The notes under the pieces were generated by a model that was not told the DNA's origin, searched no databases, and saw only the letters and a list, made by a program, of their open reading frames with translations. The translations under genes were made by a program, and so were the position numbers. Source: Evansella cellulosilytica DSM 2522 (GTDB taxonomy: Bacteria; Bacillota; Bacilli; Bacillales; Salisediminibacteriaceae). From it: DNA of 64,000 nt. Positions 1 to 8,128 of this stretch are shown here, piece after piece (the first letter of the stretch is position 1; each line of letters opens with the position of its first letter). The DNA lies in assembly GCF_000177235.2 (NCBI RefSeq), contig NC_014829.1, positions 4,617,673 through 4,681,672 on the forward strand. The letters run 5' to 3'.

Positions 1-105
1 TAGGCTCAATGATTGATATGTGTACTTATTTGGTATGCTTAGTAAATTTAAAACCATATTTGCTTTAGTAGGAAACTCATTAATCATTTTTCTATATTCA
101 TTCAT
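1..105 (-). CDS. partial CDS, N-terminal 35 residues, cut by window edge
   Basis: An open frame starts at an ATG at 103-105 and runs off the left edge. A plausible ribosome binding site (GAGGGGAT) lies about 8 bases upstream. It follows the methyltransferase gene on the same strand by 75 bp, the place where a cognate restriction endonuclease is often found, but 35 residues are too few to recognise a family. The start is MNEYRKMINEFP. The restriction-enzyme idea is inference from position only. Confidence 0.5.
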   Translation of the reverse strand, partial: MNEYRKMINEFPTKANMVLNLLSIPNKYTYQSLSL

Positions 106-180
106 TTTAAATTATCCCCTCATAGTTATTATTTGGGTGATTCTTTTGATATGTATGTATATTTAAAAGAGATTGGTAGA

Positions 181-945
181 TTAGCTTACGTCACATATAT
201 CGTCTAACCTGTTATTTGCGAGTACTATGTATTCAGGTTTCGTTTCAAAAGATATAAAATCTCTTCCGTACATTTTTGCAACGACACACTCAGTTCCACT
301 TCCACAAAAAGGAACAAGAATAATATCACCTTTAAGTGAATGAAGTTTAACTAAATGGTCTGTTAAACCCTCAATACGTTTTTGACAAGGAAATCTACCT
401 TTTTTCTTTTCCTTTGGTGGAGTTAAACTTGTTTTAAAAACGTTTTTTATGTTTTTGCCATTATTGATTGATTTTGCATAGTCCAAGTTATAAGTCCAGT
501 TTTTTCCTTTAGTACCCCATAGTAGATACTCTGTACTAGTTGTTGGAAGTCTCCCGCTCCAAGAAGGAGCAGGATTAGATTTTTCCCATATATAAAAGGG
601 CTTCATATCATATCCTGTTTGTTCCATTAATTGAGCAATAATATGTATATTATGGTGACTACCCCAAGCTAATAATGAACCACCTGGCTTTAAAACTCTG
701 AAGCATTCATTTATCCAATCATTATTAAACTTTTCAAATTCATTGAGTGGTATATTATCCCAATCTTCTCTGATTGTATGGTGGTGCTTATCTTTTGCTT
801 CTATGAAACTACCTTTTTTGCCAATATTATAAGGTGGGTCAGCTATAACAAGAGAAATACTTTCACCAGGTATCATTTTCATTCCTTCAGTACAATTGCG
901 TTGATATATACGATTTAGTTCTATTTGTCCTAATAATTTTTTCAT
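181..945 (-). CDS. DNA methyltransferase (beta-class, N6-adenine or N4-cytosine)
   Basis: 254 aa. The catalytic motif DPPYNIG (about residue 36) comes before the AdoMet-binding motif FCGSGTEC (about residue 214), with a KPGG strand between, which is the beta-class order of amino-methyltransferases such as type II M.MunI/DpnA-like enzymes. It probably transfers methyl from AdoMet to adenine (DPPY favours N6-adenine) within a short recognition site. The ATG at 945 has GGGAGG upstream, embedded in the end of the preceding gene, so the two are translationally coupled. A further gene begins 75 bp downstream and could be the restriction partner. Family assignment is firm; target and partner are unknown. 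Confidence 0.85.
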   Translation of the reverse strand: MKKLLGQIELNRIYQRNCTEGMKMIPGESISLVIADPPYNIGKKGSFIEAKDKHHHTIREDWDNIPLNEFEKFNNDWINECFRVLKPGGSLLAWGSHHNIHIIAQLMEQTGYDMKPFYIWEKSNPAPSWSGRLPTTSTEYLLWGTKGKNWTYNLDYAKSINNGKNIKNVFKTSLTPPKEKKKGRFPCQKRIEGLTDHLVKLHSLKGDIILVPFCGSGTECVVAKMYGRDFISFETKPEYIVLANNRLDDICDVS

Positions 946-946
946 T

Positions 947-1420
947 TTAAATACCTCCCATATCTGGATACAATGAGTCTACAATTGTAACTCCCACAGA
1001 TCCTTGTACTTCTAGGCTATCTTTGCGCTTTACAGAATGCTTTAATGCTGAAAATATAACCTTATTAGATAGGCTCTCGTTATATTTAATTTTATAGATA
1101 ACTCTATCCCCGTTTGTACTAAATTCCTCAAATTCCGACATAGCCATATATATATCTTGTGAAGTATGTTCACACAAATAATAAAAAATGTGTGGTTTAT
1201 TCTTAAACAATCTCCTAGCCCATTTTTTAAATTCTATATTTTTATAAATTTCTGTTGCTTCTTCATACTTATAACCCCTATATACAAACATAATCTTATT
1301 TGCCAATTGGACTTGTTTCTTTTTTTCTAATGCTGTAAATAATTTTAAATAACTTAAAATATGTCCTCTATCAATATCACTTCGATTAACCTCAACACAA
1401 AAATTTTCTTTATTAATCAT
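947..1420 (-). CDS. unknown island protein, paralogue of 3314-3841
   Basis: 157 aa, not recognised as a named family. It is clearly related to the protein at 3314-3841: both carry a core of the form LFK(N/K)KPHIFYYL about two thirds of the way along, an ERG/DRG segment near the start and an HS(V/R)KR(K/G)DS segment near the end. No signal peptide or membrane span is visible. The ATG at 1420 follows GGGGG by about 9 bases. The stop overlaps the Shine-Dalgarno of the downstream methyltransferase, suggesting co-transcription. Two copies of one family flank the ArdA-like and duplicated-domain genes. Function unknown. Confidence 0.7.
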   Translation of the reverse strand: MINKENFCVEVNRSDIDRGHILSYLKLFTALEKKKQVQLANKIMFVYRGYKYEEATEIYKNIEFKKWARRLFKNKPHIFYYLCEHTSQDIYMAMSEFEEFSTNGDRVIYKIKYNESLSNKVIFSALKHSVKRKDSLEVQGSVGVTIVDSLYPDMGGI

Positions 1421-1540
1421 TTTGTTCTACCCCCGTATATTTTTATAAAAATCAACTTATGGCTTATTACTTCCGTAGATTTCAGGGTAACTGTACATTG
1501 GATCTCAATGTCCAAAGTACAGCTCCCTAAAAATCTTATT

Positions 1541-1714
1541 TTATAAAGGTGCTAATATTCTATCTAGCATTTCTTGCAATTCTTTCGAGTTCTCCTTATG
1601 CATTACCAATTCGAATTTCAACGCTTCTTTCCTAATTTGATTAGCTTTAGGTCTTGTTTCCGATTTAATAAAGTCAATATTTCCTATAGCCTTATTGCTA
1701 GTTTTCTTATAAAT
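1541..1714 (-). pseudogene. coding remnant without a usable start
   Basis: An open minus-strand frame of about 57 codons ends at TAA 1541-1543 and is closed upstream by an in-frame TAA at 1715-1717, with no early ATG, GTG or TTG. The translation is protein-like, lysine- and glutamate-rich (for example KANQIRKEALKFEL), as expected for a helical C-terminal tail. I read it as the truncated 3' end of a lost gene. The rest of the 1421-1777 gap shows nothing else I can support. Confidence 0.35.
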
Positions 1715-1777
1715 TTACTCAGTTTTAGGTGATCATTATTTTACATTTAAATACTTTTATTAATGTTTATAGGGGGA

Positions 1778-2245
1778 TTAATATGCTAAAATGGCAATAT
1801 TGTTAATGATTTTCCAACCCTCAGCGTCTAAATCTCGTGCTATTTTATCGAAGCTAATATAGCGCAATACTTCCTCGCTTAAATCATTCGTACCTAAATA
1901 TCCTAGCTTCACCATTTCTTCCGCTACTTCAACTAAACTAGAAACACCACTTTTATACTGATACCTATATTCCTCCAAACAAACGAAGGTTTCATATAAA
2001 CAACCAGTATACTCATACATTGCTTCAACCAGTGCTGTATCATATCTTTCTAATCTTTCTGCAATTAAGTTGATATCGGCAATACTTAAATTCACCTTAT
2101 TTTTGATACTCTTATTAAATTGGATTGAATAACAATCCGTTCCTACAATTTCATTGATTTCCTCTTCTAAATATGGTGAAGGTAGCTTAATATGTGTGTA
2201 TTCATTTTTGTTATTATCTTTTATTACTTTAATTTCTAAATGCAT
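1778..2245 (-). CDS. ArdA-like antirestriction protein
   Basis: 155 aa from the ATG at 2245, which has AAGGGGAAA upstream; a longer frame would need a GTG at 2311 without a good ribosome site. The protein is acidic. Its C-terminal part (YISFDKIARDLDAEGW) resembles the ArdA terminus, and the middle (VEAMYEYTG, then a short alpha-beta repeat) fits the same family. ArdA proteins are elongated acidic DNA mimics that bind and inhibit type I restriction enzymes. The island also encodes a type I system (12370-19465), so this gene could have protected an incoming element. Resemblance is by eye; moderate confidence. Confidence 0.5.
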   Translation of the reverse strand: MHLEIKVIKDNNKNEYTHIKLPSPYLEEEINEIVGTDCYSIQFNKSIKNKVNLSIADINLIAERLERYDTALVEAMYEYTGCLYETFVCLEEYRYQYKSGVSSLVEVAEEMVKLGYLGTNDLSEEVLRYISFDKIARDLDAEGWKIINNIAILAY

Positions 2246-2338
2246 GATTAATTTCCCCTTTACTAGATTATTTGTTTTAACTTGATTAGTTTGAACATAG
2301 AGCTTCTCCACTTTCGTTTCATTGAAGATTCAGTTCTT

Positions 2339-3256
2339 TTAAAATGGAAGTATCTCTTCGTCTTCAACACAGTTTTCCAATAAATTTTCTTGCGTATATC
2401 TTGCTGGTGGATTTTTTAAGTACTCTAGCACTTGTTCAGTATCTGCCATTTCTCTAATATTTTTTAAGTCTTCGATATCCAATGAGCACCAAAGTATTAC
2501 GTGAGTGTTATCCACCTTTAATTTTGGTTTTAGTGGGTATGGAGTGGGTAAATCATTGGCATTACCAATGGTGTTATAACTTCCTTCCTCATTAAGAAGT
2601 GCGCCAAGTGCAGCTGAACTACAATCTATTATTTCTTTCAATACTTCTTTGGAGTTCCCCTTGACATGGGCTTCTAATTCAAAGCATTCATGAAAACCGT
2701 CGTCATTTATTACTTCAGAGATTTTAAAGCTTTCTTTTTCGTAATTAATTAACTCCACTAACTCCTTCTCTGACAGAGGTTCACTAGTTTTCGGTTTAGG
2801 TTTTGTAACTGGATATAGATTCTGAATATAATCCATTACTTGCTCGAATTGAGCCAGTTTACTAATTTTTATCAAGTCTTCTTGAACGATATCCAAAGTG
2901 CTTAACATTACATAAATATTGCTTGTATTTAGCTCATTAACAAATGAATTTACGTATTTTCCAAATTCTTCATATTCAAAAGAAACTCTGTTTCCATGCC
3001 CTGTATCATAGTCACGGTAGTAGGTAAGAACTTTACAGCTTTCTAAATCAAAAATTCGAGCTTCGTAAACTATTTCAGTAGAAGAGATTAGCTCTACAAC
3101 TGCTTTATATGGGTCTTTCACAGAGTTAGGTATTTCTTGTGAAAAATAATATCCCTTATATCCACAGGCTGTTATTTCTTCTCTTCTTACACTGTACTGA
3201 CTAACACTATTTTCATTTATGCTCTTAACTAATTCCTCGATTGTTTTTTCAGTCAT
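2339..3256 (-). CDS. unknown protein with internal duplication and SSB-tail-like C terminus
   Basis: 305 aa, family not recognised. The two halves look related. In each, a segment like KAVVELISSTE / KEVLKEIIDCSSA is followed by a beta segment and then a helix pair, NIYVMLSTLDI...EQVMDYIQNLYP versus HVILWCSLDI...EQVLEYLKNPP. They are joined by a proline/lysine linker (KPKPKTSEP). The last residues, EDEEILPF, imitate the acidic tip of bacterial SSB; this window's own SSB ends DDDLPF. The ATG at 3256 has AGAGGGCGAG upstream. It sits between the ArdA-like gene and a paralogue-family gene in one minus-strand run. Function unknown. Confidence 0.7.
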   Translation of the reverse strand: MTEKTIEELVKSINENSVSQYSVRREEITACGYKGYYFSQEIPNSVKDPYKAVVELISSTEIVYEARIFDLESCKVLTYYRDYDTGHGNRVSFEYEEFGKYVNSFVNELNTSNIYVMLSTLDIVQEDLIKISKLAQFEQVMDYIQNLYPVTKPKPKTSEPLSEKELVELINYEKESFKISEVINDDGFHECFELEAHVKGNSKEVLKEIIDCSSAALGALLNEEGSYNTIGNANDLPTPYPLKPKLKVDNTHVILWCSLDIEDLKNIREMADTEQVLEYLKNPPARYTQENLLENCVEDEEILPF

Positions 3257-3313
3257 TTTTCTCGCCCTCTCTTAATTTGATTGGCAAAGGAGGTTACACA
3301 ACACCCCTCTGCC

Positions 3314-3841
3314 TTACATTGAATTTTTAATTATTCCAAATAGTATTGTTGATTCCACTTCTTCCTGCTTTTCTATGCTGTCTCCACGCTTTCTTGAGTG
3401 TGCAATAGCTGAGGTCATTATTTTCGTTATTATGTGATTCTCTAAAGTAATCTCATATGTAGCTGTTTGATTGTCGGATTTAACTATTTTAGATTTACTT
3501 ATACATAGAAGGAAGATACTAATCGTTTCATTATCTGACAGATAATAGAAGATATGTGGCTTTTTCTTAAAGAGCCTGGATACCCATTTTCTGACTTCTG
3601 GAATTTCAATTATCTCTCTAGCGTCATTTTCATATCCGTCAAAGAAAATCATTAAGCTGTTATTCCGTATATCTTTATTTTTTTCTAGCTGGTTTACAAA
3701 ATTCAGGTGCTTTTGTATCCTTCCACGTTCTACATTTTCTCTACTAACCTTTAAAGATATGTTTGCATATCCTTCTAAGTTAGATAATTCTCGGTCAATT
3801 TCTCTTATTTCTACTTTTATTTGCTCGTTATTTTGATACAT
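3314..3841 (-). CDS. unknown island protein, paralogue of 947-1420
   Basis: 175 aa from the ATG at 3841, which has GAGGGTG 6-8 bases upstream; a GTG three codons earlier is too close to that site. It shares with the 947-1420 protein the LFKKKPHIFYYL core, an ERGR segment and a HSRKRGDS segment, so the pair is paralogous. No membrane spans. It is the first gene of a minus-strand run (3841 to 1) that contains both paralogues, the duplicated-domain protein, the ArdA-like protein and the methyltransferase. Function unknown. Confidence 0.7.
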   Translation of the reverse strand: MYQNNEQIKVEIREIDRELSNLEGYANISLKVSRENVERGRIQKHLNFVNQLEKNKDIRNNSLMIFFDGYENDAREIIEIPEVRKWVSRLFKKKPHIFYYLSDNETISIFLLCISKSKIVKSDNQTATYEITLENHIITKIMTSAIAHSRKRGDSIEKQEEVESTILFGIIKNSM

Positions 3842-4611
3842 GATAATCACCCTCGTAAATTATTTTTGCGGAATTTAAAACTCCTTCCTACTTTGGGTAT
3901 TGCTTATTCAGCGTGCTATGAAAGCCACTATGTCAAAGAACAGTCAGAATCCCACAAAAAAAAGAGACTCCCGTATGCTTTGCAGACGAAAATCTCTAAA
4001 AAACAAAAAAGCTAGAGATTTCGAATAACTATCTGCGACACATTTACACAATAACAAGAATTTTGATTGTAATACTGAATTGTTAAAATAGAACATACTT
4101 ATCCTATTAATTCAGTATTCAAAACTTAGCTACCTTAACAAGTGAAGATACTCTTCAAATGTAAGTGCTAAAAACAATCAATGTTCTTCTTGGAACGGAA
4201 AGGTTATAGTAAATATATAAACTTCCTTGCATTCCAATTTGTGTAAATGCTTATCATACAGATAAGGCATTCGAAATATCTAGCTAACAATTAATAATTA
4301 ATTTTAACCTTCTTCTTTATCCTATAAAATCACTTCCCTTCTTTTTTAGTAAATCTACCAACTACCAACATTTGTTAGAATGTAGAATGTAAAAATAATA
4401 CTAGCATGTAATTCAACACAATGCAATAGTTTTTTAAAAAAACTTTTTTCGCATCCTTTTGAAGTAGGAATTTCCTCCTTCAAATAATTACTTGATAATA
4501 ACTCTAGTATATCTTATTGCTACTTGTCAACATTTTTTTTATTATTTTGCATTTTTTTATAATTCACCTATTCATTTACTAATACATCATGTAACCATCA
4601 AATAAACCTAC
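3842..4611. other. 770-bp non-coding stretch
   Basis: AT-rich and without a convincing gene; a 64-codon plus-strand frame at 3821-4015 lacks a ribosome site and protein-like composition. Two inverted repeats are visible: AAATCTCTA/TAGAGATTT around 3989-4021, and TTTGAAG...CTTCAAA around 4459-4486 with an A-run to its left. The second could terminate a transcript, but no gene points into it from close range. Confidence 0.4.
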
Positions 4612-4890
4612 CTATACCAAGGCAGGTTCTCTCACACCTAAAATTACCGCTGTCATATTTTCACTAACTTGTTGCATTTGATATGTACTCAATTGCCCCA
4701 CACGTTTGATTAACCTACTCTTATCTATTGTTCGTAACGAAAAGTAATCAATTTTTGTATCCTTAATCTCCAATACTATTGTAGTAGGGCTGAAAAGATT
4801 CCCCCTGTTGTTCTGAACAATCAATACTCCCTGAACATCTGTATCCATATTAGCAAGATAAACTTCCCCTCGCTTTACTGTTTTAATCAC
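4612..4890 (-). CDS. MazF/PemK-like protein lacking canonical catalytic residues
   Basis: 92 aa. The GTG at 4890 is spaced correctly from AAGGAG, whereas the ATG at 4899 touches it. The fold signature of MazF/PemK toxins is present: KRGEVYLANMD at the start, QNNRGNLFSPTTIV, LRTIDKSRLI and a final helix. MazF enzymes are sequence-specific RNases. Compared with the Bacillus MazF pattern, the GGVRPVL strand reads DVQGVLI, losing the catalytic arginine. The LEQIRT strand reads YFSLRT, losing the glutamine. The loop between is shortened. No antitoxin gene (MazE-like) lies upstream. It is probably a non-nuclease derivative or a decayed toxin. Confidence 0.6.
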   Translation of the reverse strand: MIKTVKRGEVYLANMDTDVQGVLIVQNNRGNLFSPTTIVLEIKDTKIDYFSLRTIDKSRLIKRVGQLSTYQMQQVSENMTAVILGVREPALV

Positions 4891-5220
4891 TATCTCCATC
4901 TCCTTTTTAAATCAAGTGATGGATGATAGCACGGAAACTTTGATTCTAAAAAATGAATAGTAAAATAACATTCTGTTAAATTTGATAATTGGTCTGTGTA
5001 GGAAATGGCGATCTGTTCTGGATAATAAAAAACCTAAATGCATTAAATGATTATTATTCTTCCAAAAACCACATACTTAACCTGCTATTTCCATATAACC
5101 TCATTAAAACAACTATAGGAATCTTGCTACATCCAAAATAAAGCTTGGCGCTCCTATTCTGTTACTATACAATTTAACTACAGAAAAAACTGGTATAAAT
5201 AACCAAAGGGAGCGATTAAT
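4891..5220. other. divergent intergenic region
   Basis: 330 bp between the minus-strand MazF-like gene and the plus-strand gene at 5221. It must hold both promoters. I see only AT-rich sequence and the ribosome site (AAAGGGAGCG) of the 5221 gene near the right edge; no repeat or operator stands out. Confidence 0.3.
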
Positions 5221-5619
5221 ATGACTGCTGCACAATTTGATTTTTTTGACTACGGCAAAAATAAAACAACAAGAGAATCACCATTTCCAACAATCAACAT
5301 TAGTAAAGCTGGCAGAATTAATCTCAATAAAAAATTCGTTAATACTCTAATGAAAGACAATAATTTCATTCAATTAGGTTATAACGCTAAAACGAAACAA
5401 ATAGCTATTAAGCTGTGCAAAACTAATAACGACGAGAAAGCATTGAAGATAAACCAAACCAGCAAAGGGAATGCCACTTACACATCAGCTATCTCCTTTT
5501 TCAAATTCAACAAAATTGATTTGGATTCCGTACACGGAACTTATGAGGTAACAGCAGAGAAAGAGTTGATTGTTGCTAAATTGGAGAAGGAAGAGGATTT
5601 ATTGGCTACTGCCAAGTAG
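5221..5619 (+). CDS. unknown small protein, possibly AbrB-like N terminus
   Basis: 132 aa, soluble, lysine-rich. The segment PTINISKAGRINLNKKF recalls the beta-strand opening of AbrB/SpoVT DNA-binding swapped-hairpin proteins, but this is a weak visual match and the rest is unassigned. The ATG at 5221 has AAAGGGAGCG upstream at good spacing. It is a single gene followed by a strong terminator hairpin at 5631-5679, on the opposite strand to its neighbours. Function unknown. Confidence 0.6.
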   Translation: MTAAQFDFFDYGKNKTTRESPFPTINISKAGRINLNKKFVNTLMKDNNFIQLGYNAKTKQIAIKLCKTNNDEKALKINQTSKGNATYTSAISFFKFNKIDLDSVHGTYEVTAEKELIVAKLEKEEDLLATAK

Positions 5620-5630
5620 TGTATTAAAAG

Positions 5631-5679
5631 AAAGGGTAGTTATTATATGGAGGAATATCCTTTAATAACTACCCTTTTG
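5631..5679 (+). terminator. intrinsic terminator of the 5221 gene
   Basis: Perfect 15-bp arms (AAAGGGTAGTTATTA and its complement) around a 17-nt loop, 11 bases after the stop, ending in TTTT on the plus strand. The A-rich left side could let it act in both directions, serving the converging gene at 5760. Confidence 0.75.
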
Positions 5680-5759
5680 ACCATGGATTCAACTATATCC
5701 TCGTAACGGGGAATAAGTGTTAAATTGGACAAGGTAATTTAAGCCCTTATCTTATATCG

Positions 5760-6824
5760 TTACTCATTAGAATAATTTGAATCTGTATAATATTTACAGA
5801 TATTGTGTTCTTTGTAACACGAAGAACAATAAACACTCCATCTATCTACCATCTCATCTAATACTTCCAAAGTTAATTTTATATTTTCCTCGCAATGTTC
5901 ACATTTAAATTTATATACTATTCCACTATCCTTCATTGTTTTATAAAGTATATTAGGTTGACTCTTCAGCTCTTTAAGTAAATCAACACTTGGATAAACA
6001 TCTGCATATTTAGCGTACCGAATACATCGATTGAGGAATAAATTAAAGCTATCAACCTTCACCGCTTTAACAAACAATGACTCACAGATCTCTAAGACAT
6101 ATGCCATTAATTGTGGGAGTGTAAAATAATAGTATCGCCAATAATCGTTCCAAACTTCCTCATCCGCAAAAACAAAATTAAGGTTATTTTTCTCCGTCTT
6201 GTAATTAGGTGATGTTGTAACTAAATGCATCGATTGATTCCAGATTCTCTGTAAACCTATTTCTTCTTTACCATTAAATCTAAACGTATAAACAAGATTA
6301 TTATAATTAATAGCTTCACCCATATGGGTCTTTTCACCAGCTTCTTTTATGATTTTTTTTATTCTATCCCTTGTAAAAATTTTATAATTAGAAACATCAT
6401 ACTCTTCTATGGGCTTATGTAAAAATGTGTGGTAAAATTCTTCATGATCTGCCAATAACCATTCCATATATAATAAATTATCCCTTATTGGTTTTCGGAG
6501 TAATGAGTAAGCAACTGTTACTTTTCCCCGTTCGGCACAACTTATCGATTCGTATATATAGTAACAAAAATCCTTTAATAGAAGAAAGAAAATATGGTTA
6601 CTAAATAAATTTAATGCCTTATCGTGATAACCATTAAAATCCAACCACTTAAAAATATCATCCGTTTTTTCAAATGATTGCGTTTCCTTTATATCATTAA
6701 ATTTTATAGTTACATTGGAAAGCTTCTTACTATCTGCTTGTTTTAACATATCTCTCAAAACATCATAAGCGTAAAGCAGATAATCTTGTTTTTTCCAATA
6801 TTCTTTCGGTAATATTTCATACAT
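5760..6824 (-). CDS. unknown protein with C-terminal zinc-ribbon-like cysteines
   Basis: 354 aa, mostly helical and rich in aromatic residues (FLLLKDFCYYIYES, WRYYYFTLPQLMAY), not recognised. Near the C terminus it has CEHC and CSSC pairs about 32 residues apart followed by another cysteine, consistent with a zinc ribbon. Helical proteins with this look occur in abortive-infection and HEPN-type families, but no catalytic RxxxxH motif is clear, so I do not assign one. The ATG at 6824 has AAGGATGTG upstream. It stands alone, converging on the 5221 gene. Confidence 0.6.
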   Translation of the reverse strand: MYEILPKEYWKKQDYLLYAYDVLRDMLKQADSKKLSNVTIKFNDIKETQSFEKTDDIFKWLDFNGYHDKALNLFSNHIFFLLLKDFCYYIYESISCAERGKVTVAYSLLRKPIRDNLLYMEWLLADHEEFYHTFLHKPIEEYDVSNYKIFTRDRIKKIIKEAGEKTHMGEAINYNNLVYTFRFNGKEEIGLQRIWNQSMHLVTTSPNYKTEKNNLNFVFADEEVWNDYWRYYYFTLPQLMAYVLEICESLFVKAVKVDSFNLFLNRCIRYAKYADVYPSVDLLKELKSQPNILYKTMKDSGIVYKFKCEHCEENIKLTLEVLDEMVDRWSVYCSSCYKEHNICKYYTDSNYSNE

Positions 6825-7132
6825 CGTTTATTTCACATCCTTACATACAATTTGCTAAATAATCACAGTAAATAGAAAATCTCAACATTAAAGTACACTA
6901 GTTGGACCTTAAAAGTAATGCTAAACATCATGCTGCGGTCATTTAGTGTTTCTTTGTTTTTATTCCAACATAATTAGCCCATTTTACCTCTTCAAGAAAT
7001 TATCCCTGCTCTTTAATCATGAAAATACTATTTTCAACCTAATAACCACTTTTAATTTAATAGATAGATACTAGCTTAAGAAACTAAGATATACTACCTT
7101 AAACGAATGAAAATCTTACGTTTTCATTTTAC
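6825..7132. other. 308-bp AT-rich gap
   Basis: No gene seen. A short inverted repeat (AATGAAAA/TTTTCATT, about 7104-7126) lies just beyond the stop of the 7133 gene and may be a weak terminator for it. The remainder shows nothing notable. Confidence 0.3.
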
Positions 7133-7492
7133 TTACTCAAAGAATGCCTCTAACATCTTTTCCCTGTCTAGGTAGAACTTGATTTCTTCATTTGACCCAT
7201 CTCCATTGAATGACGCTTTGTAAGTCTTAATCACCAAATTATCTTCTTCCCTTACATAAAATAATATTAAAAATTCAGGGTCACTAAATCCGTCATCTAT
7301 ATAATCAAAGATAACATAATTTATTTTATTCCCTTTATCTGATTGAGTATTTTCAAATGATTTTATAAATCTACTAACATCTTTAATAACATTCTCGTGC
7401 TCTTCTTCTTGGAATAACTCAACAAACACTTCTAAGCTCTCAATATCGTTTAATTTCATGTTAAACAATTTTTTGTAATCATTAATGTTCAC
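7133..7492 (-). CDS. unknown small acidic protein
   Basis: 119 aa, acidic, soluble, not recognised. It has an N-terminal helical half and a C-terminal half of predicted strands (INYVIFDYIDDGF, FLILFYVREEDN). The start is GTG at 7492 with a strong GGAGG 8 bases upstream. It lies 77 bp downstream of the 7570 gene on the same strand, separated by a terminator hairpin. Together with the 7570 gene it looks like a small immunity or regulator-type pair, but that is conjecture. Confidence 0.6.
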   Translation of the reverse strand: MNINDYKKLFNMKLNDIESLEVFVELFQEEEHENVIKDVSRFIKSFENTQSDKGNKINYVIFDYIDDGFSDPEFLILFYVREEDNLVIKTYKASFNGDGSNEEIKFYLDREKMLEAFFE

Positions 7493-7541
7493 TTTCGTAA
7501 CCTCCTAATACTTGTCCTATATATAATATTATATAAATAGA

Positions 7542-7558
7542 CTGGTGAAACCCACCAG
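7542..7558 (-). terminator. terminator hairpin after the 7570 gene
   Basis: A CTGGTG/CACCAG stem with a 5-nt loop lies directly downstream of the 7570 stop on the minus strand, followed by an AT-rich tract (TCTATTTATA) in that direction. Confidence 0.5.
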
Positions 7559-7569
7559 CCTATATTATA

Positions 7570-8013
7570 TTATTTATCCACCACGAAAATCCCGTATAAG
7601 TCAGCAAATCCATTGTCATTTCGTGCGTTAATTTTGAACTCATAAGCAATATTCGTCCCGTCATAATCAGCTTCCCACTTACAAGCGTCATAGTCTTTTG
7701 AGAAATAACAATCTGTGATGGAGAAATCTTCGTCATCTATATCTCCAGTTATGCGTAACCCTTCAAAGAAGCTCGGGTCATCTAACTTACAATCTCCTAA
7801 ATTATCACCTTCCGAAAAGTAGCAAGAACCATGGTTCAAATAAATTACGTATGTGTCTTTAGCAAACAATGTGGAATTACCTGTTACCTTAATAACTATA
7901 TATTGTTCCTCTTGATTTGTGTATTCCTCTAACTGGCTTTCTGAAATTCTTATGTATAAATTACGTTCTAATAAATAGTCTTCTAGTGTTAAGTCTAAAT
8001 CTTCTAATTTCAT
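7570..8013 (-). CDS. unknown acidic beta-rich protein
   Basis: 147 aa from the ATG at 8013 (GTGAGG 9 bases upstream; a GTG start at 8028 would be that ribosome site itself). It is strongly acidic with many Asp, Tyr and Cys (GDIDDEDFSITDCYF, CKWEADYDG), probably a beta-rich soluble domain. Not recognised. It is the first gene downstream of non-coding RNA copy 1 on the same strand, about 115 bp away, so it could be read through from that RNA. Function unknown. Confidence 0.6.
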   Translation of the reverse strand: MKLEDLDLTLEDYLLERNLYIRISESQLEEYTNQEEQYIVIKVTGNSTLFAKDTYVIYLNHGSCYFSEGDNLGDCKLDDPSFFEGLRITGDIDDEDFSITDCYFSKDYDACKWEADYDGTNIAYEFKINARNDNGFADLYGIFVVDK

Positions 8014-8128
8014 TATTGAGTACCTCACTTCTTTTTGATTGTTTGATATATATTTGAATATTCAATTGTCAATTTTCTCAAATCAGTCTGTATTTTTTTG
8101 TAAAGCTCTAATGTTTGTATCTTTTCAA

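Noticed and set aside
1361..1546. 61-codon plus-strand ORF
   Set aside because: Antisense to the start of the 947-1420 gene and to the remnant frame; no initiation signal.
3821..4015. 64-codon plus-strand ORF antisense to the 3314 gene start
   Set aside because: No ribosome site and it mainly reads through the start region of a real minus-strand gene and a hairpin.
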